From Pedobacter westerhofensis (GTDB lineage: Bacteria; Bacteroidota; Bacteroidia; Sphingobacteriales; Sphingobacteriaceae): a stretch of DNA of 64,000 nt. Numbering within the stretch: the stretch's first letter is position 1; the number at the start of each line of letters is the position of its first letter. Position numbers and translations under genes: made by a program. Below are positions 33,967-42,909 of the stretch, one piece after another. Location of the stretch: positions 1 to 64,000 of the forward strand of contig NZ_FXTN01000010.1 in NCBI RefSeq assembly GCF_900182595.1. The letters run 5' to 3'. The notes beneath the pieces were generated by a model. It ran no database searches. It had not been told where the DNA came from and was given only the letters and a program-made list of their open reading frames with translations.

Positions 33967-35160
33967 TTATGCTGGTATCACTTTTAGTTCTTTACCAATT
34001 TTTACGAATGCAGCAATCGCTTTATCCAGATGGTGCTGCTCGTGTGCTGCTGAAAGCTGCACCCTGATGCGCGCTTTTCCCTGCGGAACTACGGGATAGT
34101 AAAATCCTATTACATAGACGCCTTCTTCCAGCATTTTTGCGGCAAATTCCTGGGCCAGTTTAGCGTCATAAAGCATCACCGGAACAATCGGGTGCACACC
34201 TTCCTTGATATCGAAGCCGGCAGCAGTCATTTGCTGACGGAAATACATTGTATTTATTTCAAGTTTATCTCTCAGTTCTGTAGTTTCCTGCAAAAGATCA
34301 AGTACTGCGATAGAGGCACCAGCTATGGCAGGGGCCAGCGTATTTGAAAACAGATAAGGTCTTGAACGCTGGCGCAGCATATCAATGATTTCCTTTTTAC
34401 CGGCAGTAAACCCGCCGGATGCACCGCCCAAAGCTTTTCCTAAAGTGCCTGTGATAATATCGATCCTGTCAATTACACCACAATGTTCATGCGTTCCCCT
34501 TCCGGTTTTGCCCATAAAGCCAGAGCAGTGAGACTCGTCGATCATCACCAAAGCTTCATACTTATCCGCCAGATCACAGATTTTATCCAGCTGTGCGATC
34601 GTGCCGTCCATGGAGAAGGCGCCATCCGTTACAATGATCCTGTGCCTGTTGGCAGAGGCAGCTTTTAGCTGTTCTTCAAGATCGGCCATGTCATTGTGTT
34701 TATAACGGAATCTTTTCGCTTTACACAGGCGTACCCCATCAATAATGGAAGCATGGTTCAGTTCATCAGAAATAATTGCATCCTGATCATTGAACAAGGG
34801 CTCAAACACACCGCCATTTGCGTCAAATGCTGCTGCATATAAAATCGTATCCTCAGTTCCCAGAAAACGGGATAATTTTTCTTCCAGCTCTTTATGTACA
34901 TCCTGGGTTCCGCAGATAAACCGAACAGATGACATCCCGTAACCATATTTGTCTATCGCAGTTTTAGCGGCAGCAGTAACCCTTGGGTCTGAAGACAGCC
35001 CCAGATAATTATTAGCACAGAAATTAACTACTTCCTGGCCCGTACTTACTTTAATATCCGCTCCCTGGGGGGTTACAATTATGCGTTCACGTTTATAAAG
35101 CCCGTCTTTTTCTATTTGTTCGAGTTCCTGTTTAAGAACAGGTTGCAGTGTTTTGTACAT
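33967..35160 (-). CDS. kbl: Glycine C-acetyltransferase (2-amino-3-ketobutyrate CoA ligase)
   Basis: 397 residues of the alpha-oxoamine synthase family (fold type I PLP). Marks are FCANNYLGLSSDPRVT, YGYGMSSVRFICGTQ, DELNHASIIDGVRLCKA, VMIDESHCSGFMGKTGRGT and the PLP-lysine segment TGTLGKALGGASGGFT. It joins glycine and acetyl-CoA, or runs in reverse in threonine breakdown with threonine dehydrogenase. The zinc dehydrogenase at 6398-7420 is far away and not clearly that partner. A -7 box is at 35184-35191. Confidence 0.95.
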   Translation of the reverse strand: MYKTLQPVLKQELEQIEKDGLYKRERIIVTPQGADIKVSTGQEVVNFCANNYLGLSSDPRVTAAAKTAIDKYGYGMSSVRFICGTQDVHKELEEKLSRFLGTEDTILYAAAFDANGGVFEPLFNDQDAIISDELNHASIIDGVRLCKAKRFRYKHNDMADLEEQLKAASANRHRIIVTDGAFSMDGTIAQLDKICDLADKYEALVMIDESHCSGFMGKTGRGTHEHCGVIDRIDIITGTLGKALGGASGGFTAGKKEIIDMLRQRSRPYLFSNTLAPAIAGASIAVLDLLQETTELRDKLEINTMYFRQQMTAAGFDIKEGVHPIVPVMLYDAKLAQEFAAKMLEEGVYVIGFYYPVVPQGKARIRVQLSAAHEQHHLDKAIAAFVKIGKELKVIPA

Positions 35161-35183
35161 AACTTAGTTTATAATTGATCGGT

Positions 35184-35191
35184 CAAAGTTA
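35184..35191 (-). promoter_or_regulatory. Promoter -7 element of kbl
   Basis: Minus strand TAACTTTG matches TAnnTTTG, 23 bp upstream of the start codon. Confidence 0.4.
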
Positions 35192-35204
35192 TAAAATTAT
35201 CATA

Positions 35205-36056
35205 TTATGCCGGTAAAAGTTGGGCGATCTTTATTTGTGCCGCGCGCTGGCTGAGCTTCAGGATTTTGGATGTCCTCTTGAAAAGTGTCCTCAGCAGAGG
35301 CTCGCCCGGAGAAAATCCCTGATCGATCAGCGATAAATTCAGCACATCCAGAAGGATGACTTCCTCGTCAGTGTTGCATGGGAAAACCTCAGTGAGCACA
35401 TCCCCGGTATTGAGGGTAAATTTTAACAGCTCTTTGAGATCCCCGCTTACTTCAGCCCCACAGCAGGCCCCGATAAAATACCGGAGGGAAAAACCCACAC
35501 TTTCATGAAGCAGGCCCAGCGTTGCCTGTAAACTGCTGATCCCGTTTTTCAAGTCCCGCTCTGCACGGAGCAGGCCTTGCTGTGCAAGCTGTAAGAACAA
35601 CGAAAGTTGTTGCTTTTCATGATAAGTAATAAAGGCCACTGAGGGCAGCGGAAGGGGAAGCTGCTGCATTATATTTTTATTTCTGAAGAGCAATATTCCC
35701 TTTCTAAAGACAGAAGAAAAAAATCTGCTCCTGTTTTTCAGCTCAGAAAGCACTTCCTGCAATCTGAAAACTATAATGTTACCAGCAATATCTTCAGCAA
35801 AACAACGTTTTGCAATTTCAAGGACTGTGGCATCTGACAGCGCCTCATCATCACTAATCATTAAAAAAATGTCAAATACTGACGTATTGGTTTTCACAGT
35901 TCCGGAATTCAGAAAAGCAGAGCTTTGAAAATTTATGCTGGACCTGTGGCCGTAGCAAATAATGGTTAATGGGTTTAAAGCTCTTTTCAGCGCTTTGTTC
36001 AGGTGGTGGAGGCTGTTCTGCTGCTCTCCGGTAAGATTTGAAATTGATGTTCTCAT
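35205..36056 (-). CDS. Possible degenerate nucleotidyltransferase-HEPN fusion protein
   Basis: 283 residues, soluble. The first 130 residues (LTIICYGHRSSINFQSSAF, TSVFDIFLMISDDEALSDA) have the layout of an MNT-type nucleotidyltransferase. The Gly-Ser signature and most catalytic Asp residues are replaced. The second half is all-helical (FLQLAQQGLLRAERDLKNGI, HESVGFSLRYFIGACCG) and resembles a HEPN domain, but its usual Rx4-6H motif is not obvious. I rate this only as a possible relation. It is divergent from an S24 repressor gene, with 165 bp between them. Confidence 0.45.
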   Translation of the reverse strand: MRTSISNLTGEQQNSLHHLNKALKRALNPLTIICYGHRSSINFQSSAFLNSGTVKTNTSVFDIFLMISDDEALSDATVLEIAKRCFAEDIAGNIIVFRLQEVLSELKNRSRFFSSVFRKGILLFRNKNIMQQLPLPLPSVAFITYHEKQQLSLFLQLAQQGLLRAERDLKNGISSLQATLGLLHESVGFSLRYFIGACCGAEVSGDLKELLKFTLNTGDVLTEVFPCNTDEEVILLDVLNLSLIDQGFSPGEPLLRTLFKRTSKILKLSQRAAQIKIAQLLPA

Positions 36057-36221
36057 AACAGCTTTATTTGGTGAAATTAACGATGGTGAATAAAAAATAA
36101 TTTAAACTACATACAGATTCAAATAATTATGTCGTATATTGCAATAAATTATAAGGTAAAGATAATAAATCGTTACTATAATAAAGCTATATATTAATAA
36201 TTAATTTTCGTAATTAGATAA

Positions 36222-36908
36222 ATGACTGATAATCAAAGAGAAAATTTCGGACCTCGATTAAAAGAGATACGGCTGGCAAAGAAAATGACCCTGCAGGAAT
36301 TCTACGGGGTTATCGCCAAACATGTAAACAACTTCTCGCCTATCGAAAACGGCGCAAGAAAAATTGGTAAACGGCTTTCAGAAGATGTGATCAGACATTA
36401 TCACATCAATGAAAAATGGCTGGCTACCGGCACAGGCAATATGTTTACAGACGAGGAACTTCATCAGAATGATTTCGCAGATAAAGCAGGGTCAAATGAA
36501 GGCGTTCCTTTTATCAACATCAATCCCTCGGAGATTTCTTCGGGCCAGTTTAACCTGTTAAGGGAAAAACCGGAGTACTATGTAAATTTCAGGCCCTTCA
36601 ATGACTGCGATGCCTATTTACCGGTATACGGAGACAGTATGTACCCAAAATATGCTAGCGGGGAAATTATTGCAGTACGTGAAGTGATCAACAAGGACAT
36701 CATTCAATGGGGCGAGGCCTATCTGGTGATTACTGATGAATATGCCAACAATATCACCACAGTGAAGCTGCTTTTTGAACACCACACCAACAGCAAAATT
36801 GTACTCCGGGCATCAAATCCAAATTATAAGGGAGATACAATCCTGGACAGGAATGCGATTAAACGATTGTTTATTGTAAAGGGCAAAATAACCAGGAATC
36901 AGCTTTGA
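36222..36908 (+). CDS. XRE-type repressor with S24 (LexA-like) peptidase domain
   Basis: 228 residues. The N-terminal helix-turn-helix is in PRLKEIRLAKKMTLQEFYGV and FSPIENGARKIGKRLSEDV. The C-terminal S24 domain (about 105-228) has the Ser of the dyad in YLPVYGDSMYPKYASGE and the Lys in NNITTVKLLFEHH. This is the form of LexA, CI and related stress or prophage repressors, which can cleave themselves. No prophage genes are around it. Its target may be itself or the divergent gene. Confidence 0.9.
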   Translation: MTDNQRENFGPRLKEIRLAKKMTLQEFYGVIAKHVNNFSPIENGARKIGKRLSEDVIRHYHINEKWLATGTGNMFTDEELHQNDFADKAGSNEGVPFININPSEISSGQFNLLREKPEYYVNFRPFNDCDAYLPVYGDSMYPKYASGEIIAVREVINKDIIQWGEAYLVITDEYANNITTVKLLFEHHTNSKIVLRASNPNYKGDTILDRNAIKRLFIVKGKITRNQL

Positions 36909-36936
36909 CATCCCTGCGGGTATATGGTTAAACAAG

Positions 36937-36968
36937 AAAGGGATGATCCATCCAGAGTCATCCCTTTT
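36937..36968 (+). terminator. Intrinsic terminator after the S24 repressor gene
   Basis: AAAGGGATGA (36937-36946) and TCATCCCTTT (36958-36967) form a perfect 10-bp stem with an 11-nt loop and a T tail. Confidence 0.85.
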
Positions 36969-37302
36969 CTAACCAAATATAAACCTGTATGAACGGGTTT
37001 TTCTTTTATGATAGTCTCAAAAAAATGCAATATCCAACAGATAATTGCAAGAATTTGATATTTATCGTATCAATCTATTTAATAATTAAACATTCAACAT
37101 CTAAAGATGGCTATTCCAATCATTCACTTCACAATATTAACACTTTTTAACAACTTTACATGAACCTTTACCACTTTTACAAACGAAATGTCAAAAAGTT
37201 AACGTGAAATACCATAATTTATTATTGCCAGCATACAAAAACATAAGCCGAACCGCGGAATAACCTGAAACTACCGCTATTTAAACAAATACCATCCATT
37301 TT
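36969..37302. other. AT-rich intergenic region, nothing recognised
   Basis: No open frame of note and no clear repeat or promoter. It separates the S24 gene from the converging LytTR regulator gene. Confidence 0.5.
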
Positions 37303-38001
37303 TCACATTTTCAGCCACAATTTAACCTCATCTGCATAACTACCGCTGATCGGCAATTCTACATCGCTCAGCCTCATCTTCCTGTTCTGCACGGATTGTA
37401 CCTTTTTAACAGGGACTATAAAACTGCGGTGGATCCTTTTAAAATCCGCAGCAGGAAGTTTTTCGAGTATACGTTTCAGCGGCATCAGGGTAAGAACAGG
37501 CGAAAGGCCTTCAAGATGGATTTTCACATAATCTTCCATACTCTCCAGATACTCTATGTTCTTCAACACAATTTTAACCATTCTGTATTCTGAGTGTACA
37601 TATATACAAGCGTCATCAGACGAGGGCTGAACATTGTTTTTGTAACGGTAATAGTCTAAAGCCTTGTTCACCGCTTTTGTAAATCTGTCAAAATCAATTG
37701 GCTTTAACAGGTAATCTACGGCCTGAAGTTCAAATCCTTCATAGGCAAACTGTTTATAAGCCGTGGTAAATATGATCATCGGCTTTTTATCCAGTGCCCT
37801 TGCAAGATCAATCCCCGATATATCGGGCATATTGATATCGAGAAAAAGCAGGTCGATCTCATTCCTGTTCATATATTCAGCGCCCGAAACCGCATCTTCA
37901 AATGTCTGTAAGATTTCCAGATCAGGAAAACGGGAAATATAGGTACTGATCAGTTCCACTGCAAGCGGTTCATCATCAATTGCAACACATTTTAGACGCA
38001 T
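37303..38001 (-). CDS. LytTR-family response regulator
   Basis: 232 residues. The receiver domain occupies about 1-115: CVAIDDEPLAVELI with the acidic pair, DLLFLDINMPDISG with the phosphoacceptor Asp near 54, and FTTAYKQFAYEGFELQAVDYL. The LytTR DNA-binding domain is about 130-232 (YVHSEYRMVKIVLKNIEYLE, PADFKRIHRSFIVPVKKVQS). It lies 37 bp downstream of its histidine kinase partner on the same strand. The target genes are unknown. Confidence 0.95.
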   Translation of the reverse strand: MRLKCVAIDDEPLAVELISTYISRFPDLEILQTFEDAVSGAEYMNRNEIDLLFLDINMPDISGIDLARALDKKPMIIFTTAYKQFAYEGFELQAVDYLLKPIDFDRFTKAVNKALDYYRYKNNVQPSSDDACIYVHSEYRMVKIVLKNIEYLESMEDYVKIHLEGLSPVLTLMPLKRILEKLPAADFKRIHRSFIVPVKKVQSVQNRKMRLSDVELPISGSYADEVKLWLKM

Positions 38002-38038
38002 ATCATTCGTTATGTTTGCCTAAATATATAAAATATGA

Positions 38039-39196
38039 TCAAGACCGGAGTACCAGGTCAACAGTAAATAACTGATCTGCCTGATCAATCCCGAGGGTAT
38101 ACTTATTTGGGTACAAATGCTCCAGACGTTTCCTGGTGTTGGCAATACCTATGCCCGACCGTTCAGGATGTTTCTTATGGTCAAAAACTGTATTCTGGCT
38201 GTGAAAGAAAATATTTCCCTTTTCCATTCTGATATAAATCACGATCAGTGCCGGCACATGATTGCTCAATCCGTATTTAAATACATTTTCTATAAAAGTC
38301 ATCAGTACCAGGGGGCAGATCTGGTACTCGGCAGGATCCCCTTCTACGGTATATTCAAGTGTCACCATTTTCCCCAAACGGAGTTTCTGCAGATCAATAA
38401 AATTTCCTATACAAATTAACTCGCTGGACAGGGGGACAAAATCAGCTTCGGCCTCATCAGTCACATAGCGCATAATATTGGACAGCTTCATGATGCTGTC
38501 AGAAGTCTTCTCGCTCCCTATAACAGAAAGGGTGTAGATATTATTCAGTGTATTATACAGAAAGTGCGGGTTGATCTGTGCCTTTAAAAAAGACAGTTCT
38601 GCGATAGCTTTATCGGCCTCGGCAAGAAGCGCACGCTTTTCGGTAATCTGCCATTGCTCAACAGACCTGATGGCCATTCCAAAGGCCATTACCAATACAA
38701 ATATGAGCAAACTGTTGATATCGATACGCCTGGCCATCCGCCGCGGCCCTCCATTCATCTGCGTCCCCGGCCCAAAGGCCTGTCCCGGCCTGCCATAACG
38801 CTGGTCCATATCGGGCCTTCCTGGCGGAGGCATTTCCCCGGGACCTCCGTGGTACGGCATTCCACGCATCTCCATCCTACGGAAATTATGGTCTCTGCTA
38901 TTCATAAGTTTATCAAAAGGCCTTAAATAAAATACCCCTACAAACAGCAGGATTACACATGAAAAGTAGGTAACATATTTTTTCCGGATAAAATAATCCG
39001 GAATAAGGAAATAGCTGTTGATATAAAAAAGGGATATATAACAAACGCAAAAACGCAGAAAAGGCAAAGAATAAAGTATACCAGGCCAGTTCCCCTCCTG
39101 CCCGCTCTCCATAAACAACAGGGGCAGCATCAGAAATAACAACCAACCGGCAATATGCAAAAGAAAAGAAAATGCCTTTGGACGTAACATATACAA
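38039..39196 (-). CDS. LytS-type sensor histidine kinase with a Met/Pro/Gly-rich loop
   Basis: 385 residues. Three membrane helices lie near the N-terminus and another near residue 165 (NSLLIFVLVMAFGMAI). Between them, about residues 105-155 are unusually rich in Met, Gly, Pro and Arg (MEMRGMPYHGGPGEMPPPG, AFGPGTQMNGGPRRMARR). The His_kinase domain has the phosphoacceptor in FLKAQINPHFLYNTLNNIY, and the ATPase part ends GIGIANTRKRLEHLYPN. It pairs with the LytTR regulator that follows. The loop could be a low-complexity linker or a metal-binding segment. Confidence 0.93.
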   Translation of the reverse strand: MYMLRPKAFSFLLHIAGWLLFLMLPLLFMESGQEGNWPGILYSLPFLRFCVCYISLFYINSYFLIPDYFIRKKYVTYFSCVILLFVGVFYLRPFDKLMNSRDHNFRRMEMRGMPYHGGPGEMPPPGRPDMDQRYGRPGQAFGPGTQMNGGPRRMARRIDINSLLIFVLVMAFGMAIRSVEQWQITEKRALLAEADKAIAELSFLKAQINPHFLYNTLNNIYTLSVIGSEKTSDSIMKLSNIMRYVTDEAEADFVPLSSELICIGNFIDLQKLRLGKMVTLEYTVEGDPAEYQICPLVLMTFIENVFKYGLSNHVPALIVIYIRMEKGNIFFHSQNTVFDHKKHPERSGIGIANTRKRLEHLYPNKYTLGIDQADQLFTVDLVLRS

Positions 39197-39287
39197 ATTA
39201 ACGCCTATTTCCCGGCATGAACGGCATTTTATCGGTGAATAGCTTATTTATATAGATAAGCAGGCAAATGCCGATTGCATGAATCCT

Positions 39288-39428
39288 TTATTTGTTTATC
39301 CTGGCCACGGCAGCAGGAACACGATTGTTATGACTGTGGTTTTTCTTTTTAGCCATTTTATACGTACCAATTACAACCATTGAAGCTGCAACAAGTGTAA
39401 AAAGTAAATTGAATGATCTCTTATCCAT
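39288..39428 (-). CDS. Small membrane protein (46 residues)
   Basis: From the ATG at 39428 the frame reads MDKRSFNLLFTLVAASMVV, then IGTYKMAKKKNHSHNNRVPA, and ends ARINK. One membrane helix (about 7-22) is followed by a basic tail, the normal topology for small inner-membrane proteins. Its stop is 91 bp upstream of the LytS-type kinase start on the same strand, so it may be cotranscribed with the sensor. No known family is recognised. Confidence 0.6.
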   Translation of the reverse strand: MDKRSFNLLFTLVAASMVVIGTYKMAKKKNHSHNNRVPAAVARINK

Positions 39429-39572
39429 ATTTTTTGAATGATTATAAAAAAATACAAATCTCATGCCTGATTATTCTCAACCTCGTTTCAAGAACAGTAA
39501 GGCACTGATTATTAGTCCTAATTTAAAATAAATTAAGAATAGTTACAAATAATTCAACAAAATTTAGAAAAT

Positions 39573-40595
39573 TTATTTTGAGATAAGAGAGGGCTCCTCT
39601 GCATTGATCGCTTTCCAGATCATATCCTTTAATTCAGTGATGCCCTTTTGTGCTACTGAAGAAATAAAAATTGAAGGAACATTTGCAGGAAGATCTTTCT
39701 CCATTTCTGCGGTAAGTTCGTCATCCAGCATATCAGATTTAGTGATAGCCAGCAGGTGAGGTTTCTGCATCAGTTCTGGATTATACTCCAGCAGTTCCGT
39801 TTTAAGGATATCGTACTCTGCTTTTATCGACCGGTTTGTATCTGCAGGAACCATAAACAAGAGCACAGAATTACGTTCGATATGACGTAAAAAGCGGTAT
39901 CCGAGTCCTTTTCCTTTAGACGCACCTTCGATGATCCCGGGGATATCAGCCATCACAAAGGACTGGCTGCCACGGTAAGAAACAATACCCAGATTTGGGA
40001 CAAGTGTAGTAAAAGGATAATCTGCAATTTCCGGTTTCGCAGCCGAAACTACAGACAGCAGCGTTGATTTACCGGCATTTGGAAAACCTACCAGGCCTAC
40101 ATCCGCCAGTACCTTCAGCTCAAGCACGATCCACTGCTCAATCCCTGATTCTCCGGGCTGTGCAAAACGTGGGGTCTGCAGAGTAGAAGTTTTAAAATGC
40201 CAGTTCCCTAATCCGCCTCTTCCACCGGGGGTAAGGATTTCTGTTTGTCCGTCTTCAGTAATTTCGAAAAGTACTTCGCCGGTTTCAGCATCTTTAGCGA
40301 TAGTGCCCAGCGGCACTTCCAAAAACTCGTCCTTACCAGACTTACCGGTACTGGTAGAGCTTGAACCGGGACCGCCGTCAGAGGCGAGAATATGTTTGCG
40401 GTATTTCAGGTGAAGCAGTGTCCAGAATTGCGCGTTACCTTTTAAGATCACGTGCCCTCCCCGTCCACCGTCTCCGCCATCGGGACCGCCGGTTGATGTC
40501 ATTTTATCACGGTGCAAATGTGAAGATCCTGCCCCTCCTTTACCGGAACGGCAGCATATTTTAACATAATCTACAAAATTTGAACCCTGTGACAT
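39573..40595 (-). CDS. obgE: GTPase ObgE/CgtA
   Basis: 340 residues. The glycine-rich Obg fold is at about 1-160 (FVDYVKICCRSGKGG, TGGPDGGDGGRGGHVIL, GSSSTSTGKSGKDEF). The GTPase domain has G1 GFPNAGKSTLL, G3 DIPGIIEGASKGKGLG and G4 AITKSDM. It associates with the 50S ribosomal subunit and is essential in most bacteria. No C-terminal OCT domain is present, as is usual for the short forms. adk lies 9 bp upstream in the same leftward operon. Confidence 0.97.
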   Translation of the reverse strand: MSQGSNFVDYVKICCRSGKGGAGSSHLHRDKMTSTGGPDGGDGGRGGHVILKGNAQFWTLLHLKYRKHILASDGGPGSSSTSTGKSGKDEFLEVPLGTIAKDAETGEVLFEITEDGQTEILTPGGRGGLGNWHFKTSTLQTPRFAQPGESGIEQWIVLELKVLADVGLVGFPNAGKSTLLSVVSAAKPEIADYPFTTLVPNLGIVSYRGSQSFVMADIPGIIEGASKGKGLGYRFLRHIERNSVLLFMVPADTNRSIKAEYDILKTELLEYNPELMQKPHLLAITKSDMLDDELTAEMEKDLPANVPSIFISSVAQKGITELKDMIWKAINAEEPSLISK

Positions 40596-40604
40596 AAATC
40601 TTTT

Positions 40605-41174
40605 TTAATGTTGGTCTACCACTCCGCACAGCTCAGCAAAAATATCATCGATATTACCGATGCCATTGATTTTACTCAGTTTATGCTGTGCTTCATAATA
40701 AGGCAAAACATGAATTGTCTTGCTGAAATACTCTTCTATACGCTTTTGTAATTTGTCTGCCTGGTCATCCGCCCTGTTGGTCAGTTTCTGACGCTCAGCA
40801 ATTCTTTTTGTCAGTTCTTCCTGATCCACATCCAAAGCAATAACTGCTGTGATCGAACTTCCCTTACTTTCCAGGAACTCATCCAGTGCCGCAGCCTGCG
40901 CTACTGTTCTGGGGAAACCATCAAAAATAAAGCCTTTGGCACCCGGATTTTTATCTACTTCATCTTCCAGCATGGCAATGGTAATTGCATCAGGAACAAG
41001 CTGTCCATCGGCAATCAGTGCACTTACCTGTTTACCAAGCGGCGTCTGGTTGCTAATATGTGCTCTGAAAATGTCACCTGTAGAGATGTGGTTCAATTGA
41101 TAACGTTCTATCAATTTTTCTGATTGGGTGCCTTTACCTGCACCCGGTGGGCCAAAGAGAACAAAATTAAGCAT
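40605..41174 (-). CDS. adk: Adenylate kinase
   Basis: 189 residues from the ATG at 41174 (MLNFVLFGPPGAGKGTQSEKL). The upstream in-frame residues are not homologous. The P-loop is GPPGAGKGTQ, the AMP-binding block HISTGDIFRAHI, and the signature FDGFPRTVAQAAAL. The LID is short (RQKLTNRADDQADKL), as in adenylate kinases without the zinc-type LID. It catalyses ATP + AMP to 2 ADP. A perfect -7 box is 145 bp upstream. Confidence 0.96.
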   Translation of the reverse strand: MLNFVLFGPPGAGKGTQSEKLIERYQLNHISTGDIFRAHISNQTPLGKQVSALIADGQLVPDAITIAMLEDEVDKNPGAKGFIFDGFPRTVAQAAALDEFLESKGSSITAVIALDVDQEELTKRIAERQKLTNRADDQADKLQKRIEEYFSKTIHVLPYYEAQHKLSKINGIGNIDDIFAELCGVVDQH

Positions 41175-41318
41175 TTGGGTTGTCTTTAAAATTTCAAAAG
41201 CCTTCCTGCCACAGGCAACAAGGCGAAAATTTCTTTTCTGCTGACTCTTCAAACAGAAGAGATCATTGAATTCAGGCCCTGTTTAAAAAACTCAATCGAC
41301 CAAAATCCTTTCAAGGCT

Positions 41319-41327
41319 GCAAATATA
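41319..41327 (-). promoter_or_regulatory. Promoter -7 element of the adk-obgE operon
   Basis: Minus strand TATATTTGC matches TAnnTTTGC. A possible -33 TTG occurs at 41349-41351. The leader would be about 140 nt. Confidence 0.5.
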
Positions 41328-41428
41328 GAATTATTAATCTGGTTCGTTCAATTTTTGGCAAAAAAAATAGTTTCAGAACCCATTCTGCCAATGCATGGCT
41401 GCTGCTTTTCCTTTGATGTCTTTCCTGA

Positions 41429-41530
41429 TTATTTTAAATGCCCGCTAAAAAAGCCCAACATCGCTTTGTAATATTCAATCTGGTATTCTTCTCTGCTAAA
41501 CCCGTGTGCTTCATTGTACTTCAGCTCCGT
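41429..41530 (-). pseudogene. C-terminal remnant of an S9 (prolyl oligopeptidase) type peptidase
   Basis: After a stop codon the minus-strand frame reads SFTELKYNEAHGFSREEYQI then EYYKAMLGFFSGHLK and stops at 41429. This is the usual end of alpha/beta-hydrolase peptidases of family S9, including the catalytic His in the A/G-H-G-F motif. No other part of such a gene is visible in the surrounding DNA, so it is a deletion remnant. It explains part of the adk to 41591 gap. Confidence 0.6.
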
Positions 41531-41590
41531 AAAAGATCAAATTAAAGCAACAAAGCCGTCCCCAAAAACAGCTTTGCTGCAGCAAAGAAT

Positions 41591-41989
41591 TTATTTATAT
41601 TTTATAAATGTTGCTCTGATCTTCTTTTCTTTCAGGTCTGTAGTAGTGCTGTTTGAAAAAGCTGTTGCTTTATTTTCCTTTTTCTTACTTACAGTGCCGC
41701 TACCGGAACTGGTTGTAGCAAAAACTTCTTCTTCCATCGTAAAGATTATGCCATCAGCACCTTTCTTTTTTGCCAGTTCGATGATTTTTTCCTGGGTCTT
41801 TTCCAGCGAACGGAAACCTTTGTCAAGTTCCGTTTTTCCCATCACTGTATATCCCTTTGATACGTCGGCAATGTCATAAAACTGATCCACAGTTTGTGTG
41901 GGTGTATACGTCTTTCCAAAATACTTCTGTGCGTAGGTATTACTAAAAAAGAGCATTCCAGATAGCAAGATTAAAATTACCTTTTTCAT
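41591..41989 (-). CDS. Secreted hypothetical protein
   Basis: 132 residues from the ATG at 41989. The frame extends upstream but the signal peptide (MKKVILILLSGMLFFSNTYAQ) begins here. The mature part is charged and contains SLEKTQEKIIELAKKKGADG, a helix with the look of heavy-metal-binding YbjQ-like or DUF-type sequences, but no family can be named safely. A Ser/Gly-rich stretch (TTSSGSGTVSKKK) follows. It is not in an operon with its neighbours. Confidence 0.65.
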   Translation of the reverse strand: MKKVILILLSGMLFFSNTYAQKYFGKTYTPTQTVDQFYDIADVSKGYTVMGKTELDKGFRSLEKTQEKIIELAKKKGADGIIFTMEEEVFATTSSGSGTVSKKKENKATAFSNSTTTDLKEKKIRATFIKYK

Positions 41990-42147
41990 GTTTTCAATAT
42001 TATTTTTTTTTAATTTATAACTCAAAGGTAAGCCGGCCTTTACATCGGAATATCGCTTTTTTGCTGAAGTGATCAAATTTGGGATTGAAGCAGCCAATTG
42101 CCCGCATTGAACTGAGAACAGAATAATTTATTCAGCCTTTCCCGGTA

Positions 42148-42909
42148 TTAGCGCTCCATCCATTTTAGAAAAGGTTGTGCTTTGATCCTGCTGACAATGA
42201 TTTTCTCTGGTGATTCTACCTTTGTGGTGATCAGCAGCTTTCTGTTGAAGTAATATTCAATGTCGTCTATAAATTCCCTGTTGACGATAAACTGTCTGTT
42301 GGCACGAAAGAACAGCTGGGGATCGAGCGTCAGCTCAAGCTGTTCAAGTGTATAACGAACCATAAAGTTCCTTTTGTCCGCAAGCTGAAGAAACACGGCT
42401 CCCTCTGATGAATAGATCAATCCAACATCGCTAAGCTTAACGGGAATGATTTTCTCCCGGTAATCTACCAGGATCGTCTGCTTGTAGGGAGGTTCCATTT
42501 GGCTGATTACCCGCTCCATATTACTCAATCGCTGCCCGCCAGCTATGAGATGCTCTTTAAAACGCAAATATTTCTCAACGCTTTTCTGAAGCGTGGCCTC
42601 ATCTACGGGCTTTAGGAGATAGTCTATGCTGTTGGATTCAAATGCCCTGATCGCATACTCATCAAAAGCAGTACAAAAGATTACCGGAACGTCTATACTT
42701 ATCTTTTTAAAGAGTTCAAAACTGAGGCCATCGCCCAGCTCAATATCCGAGAAAATAAGTTCCGGCATGGCGTTATGCTCAAACCAGTCGAGTGCGGCCG
42801 AAACAGTTCCAAGAATGGCTTCAACCTGAATATCAGCATCTATCGCCAAAAGCATACTTCTCAGCTCGTTGGCGGTACGGATCTCATCCTCAATTATAAT
42901 TACTTTCAT
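42148..42909 (-). CDS. LytTR-family response regulator
   Basis: 253 residues from the ATG at 42909 (MKVIIIEDEIRTANELRSML). The receiver domain has the acidic pair at residues 8-9, the phosphoacceptor in ELIFSDIELGDGLSFELF, and CTAFDEYAIRAFESNSIDYLL. The LytTR domain occupies about 145-253 (FRANRQFIVNREFIDDIEYY). Its ATG lies 20 bp inside the 3' end of the histidine kinase gene, so translation of the two is coupled. Confidence 0.94.
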   Translation of the reverse strand: MKVIIIEDEIRTANELRSMLLAIDADIQVEAILGTVSAALDWFEHNAMPELIFSDIELGDGLSFELFKKISIDVPVIFCTAFDEYAIRAFESNSIDYLLKPVDEATLQKSVEKYLRFKEHLIAGGQRLSNMERVISQMEPPYKQTILVDYREKIIPVKLSDVGLIYSSEGAVFLQLADKRNFMVRYTLEQLELTLDPQLFFRANRQFIVNREFIDDIEYYFNRKLLITTKVESPEKIIVSRIKAQPFLKWMER

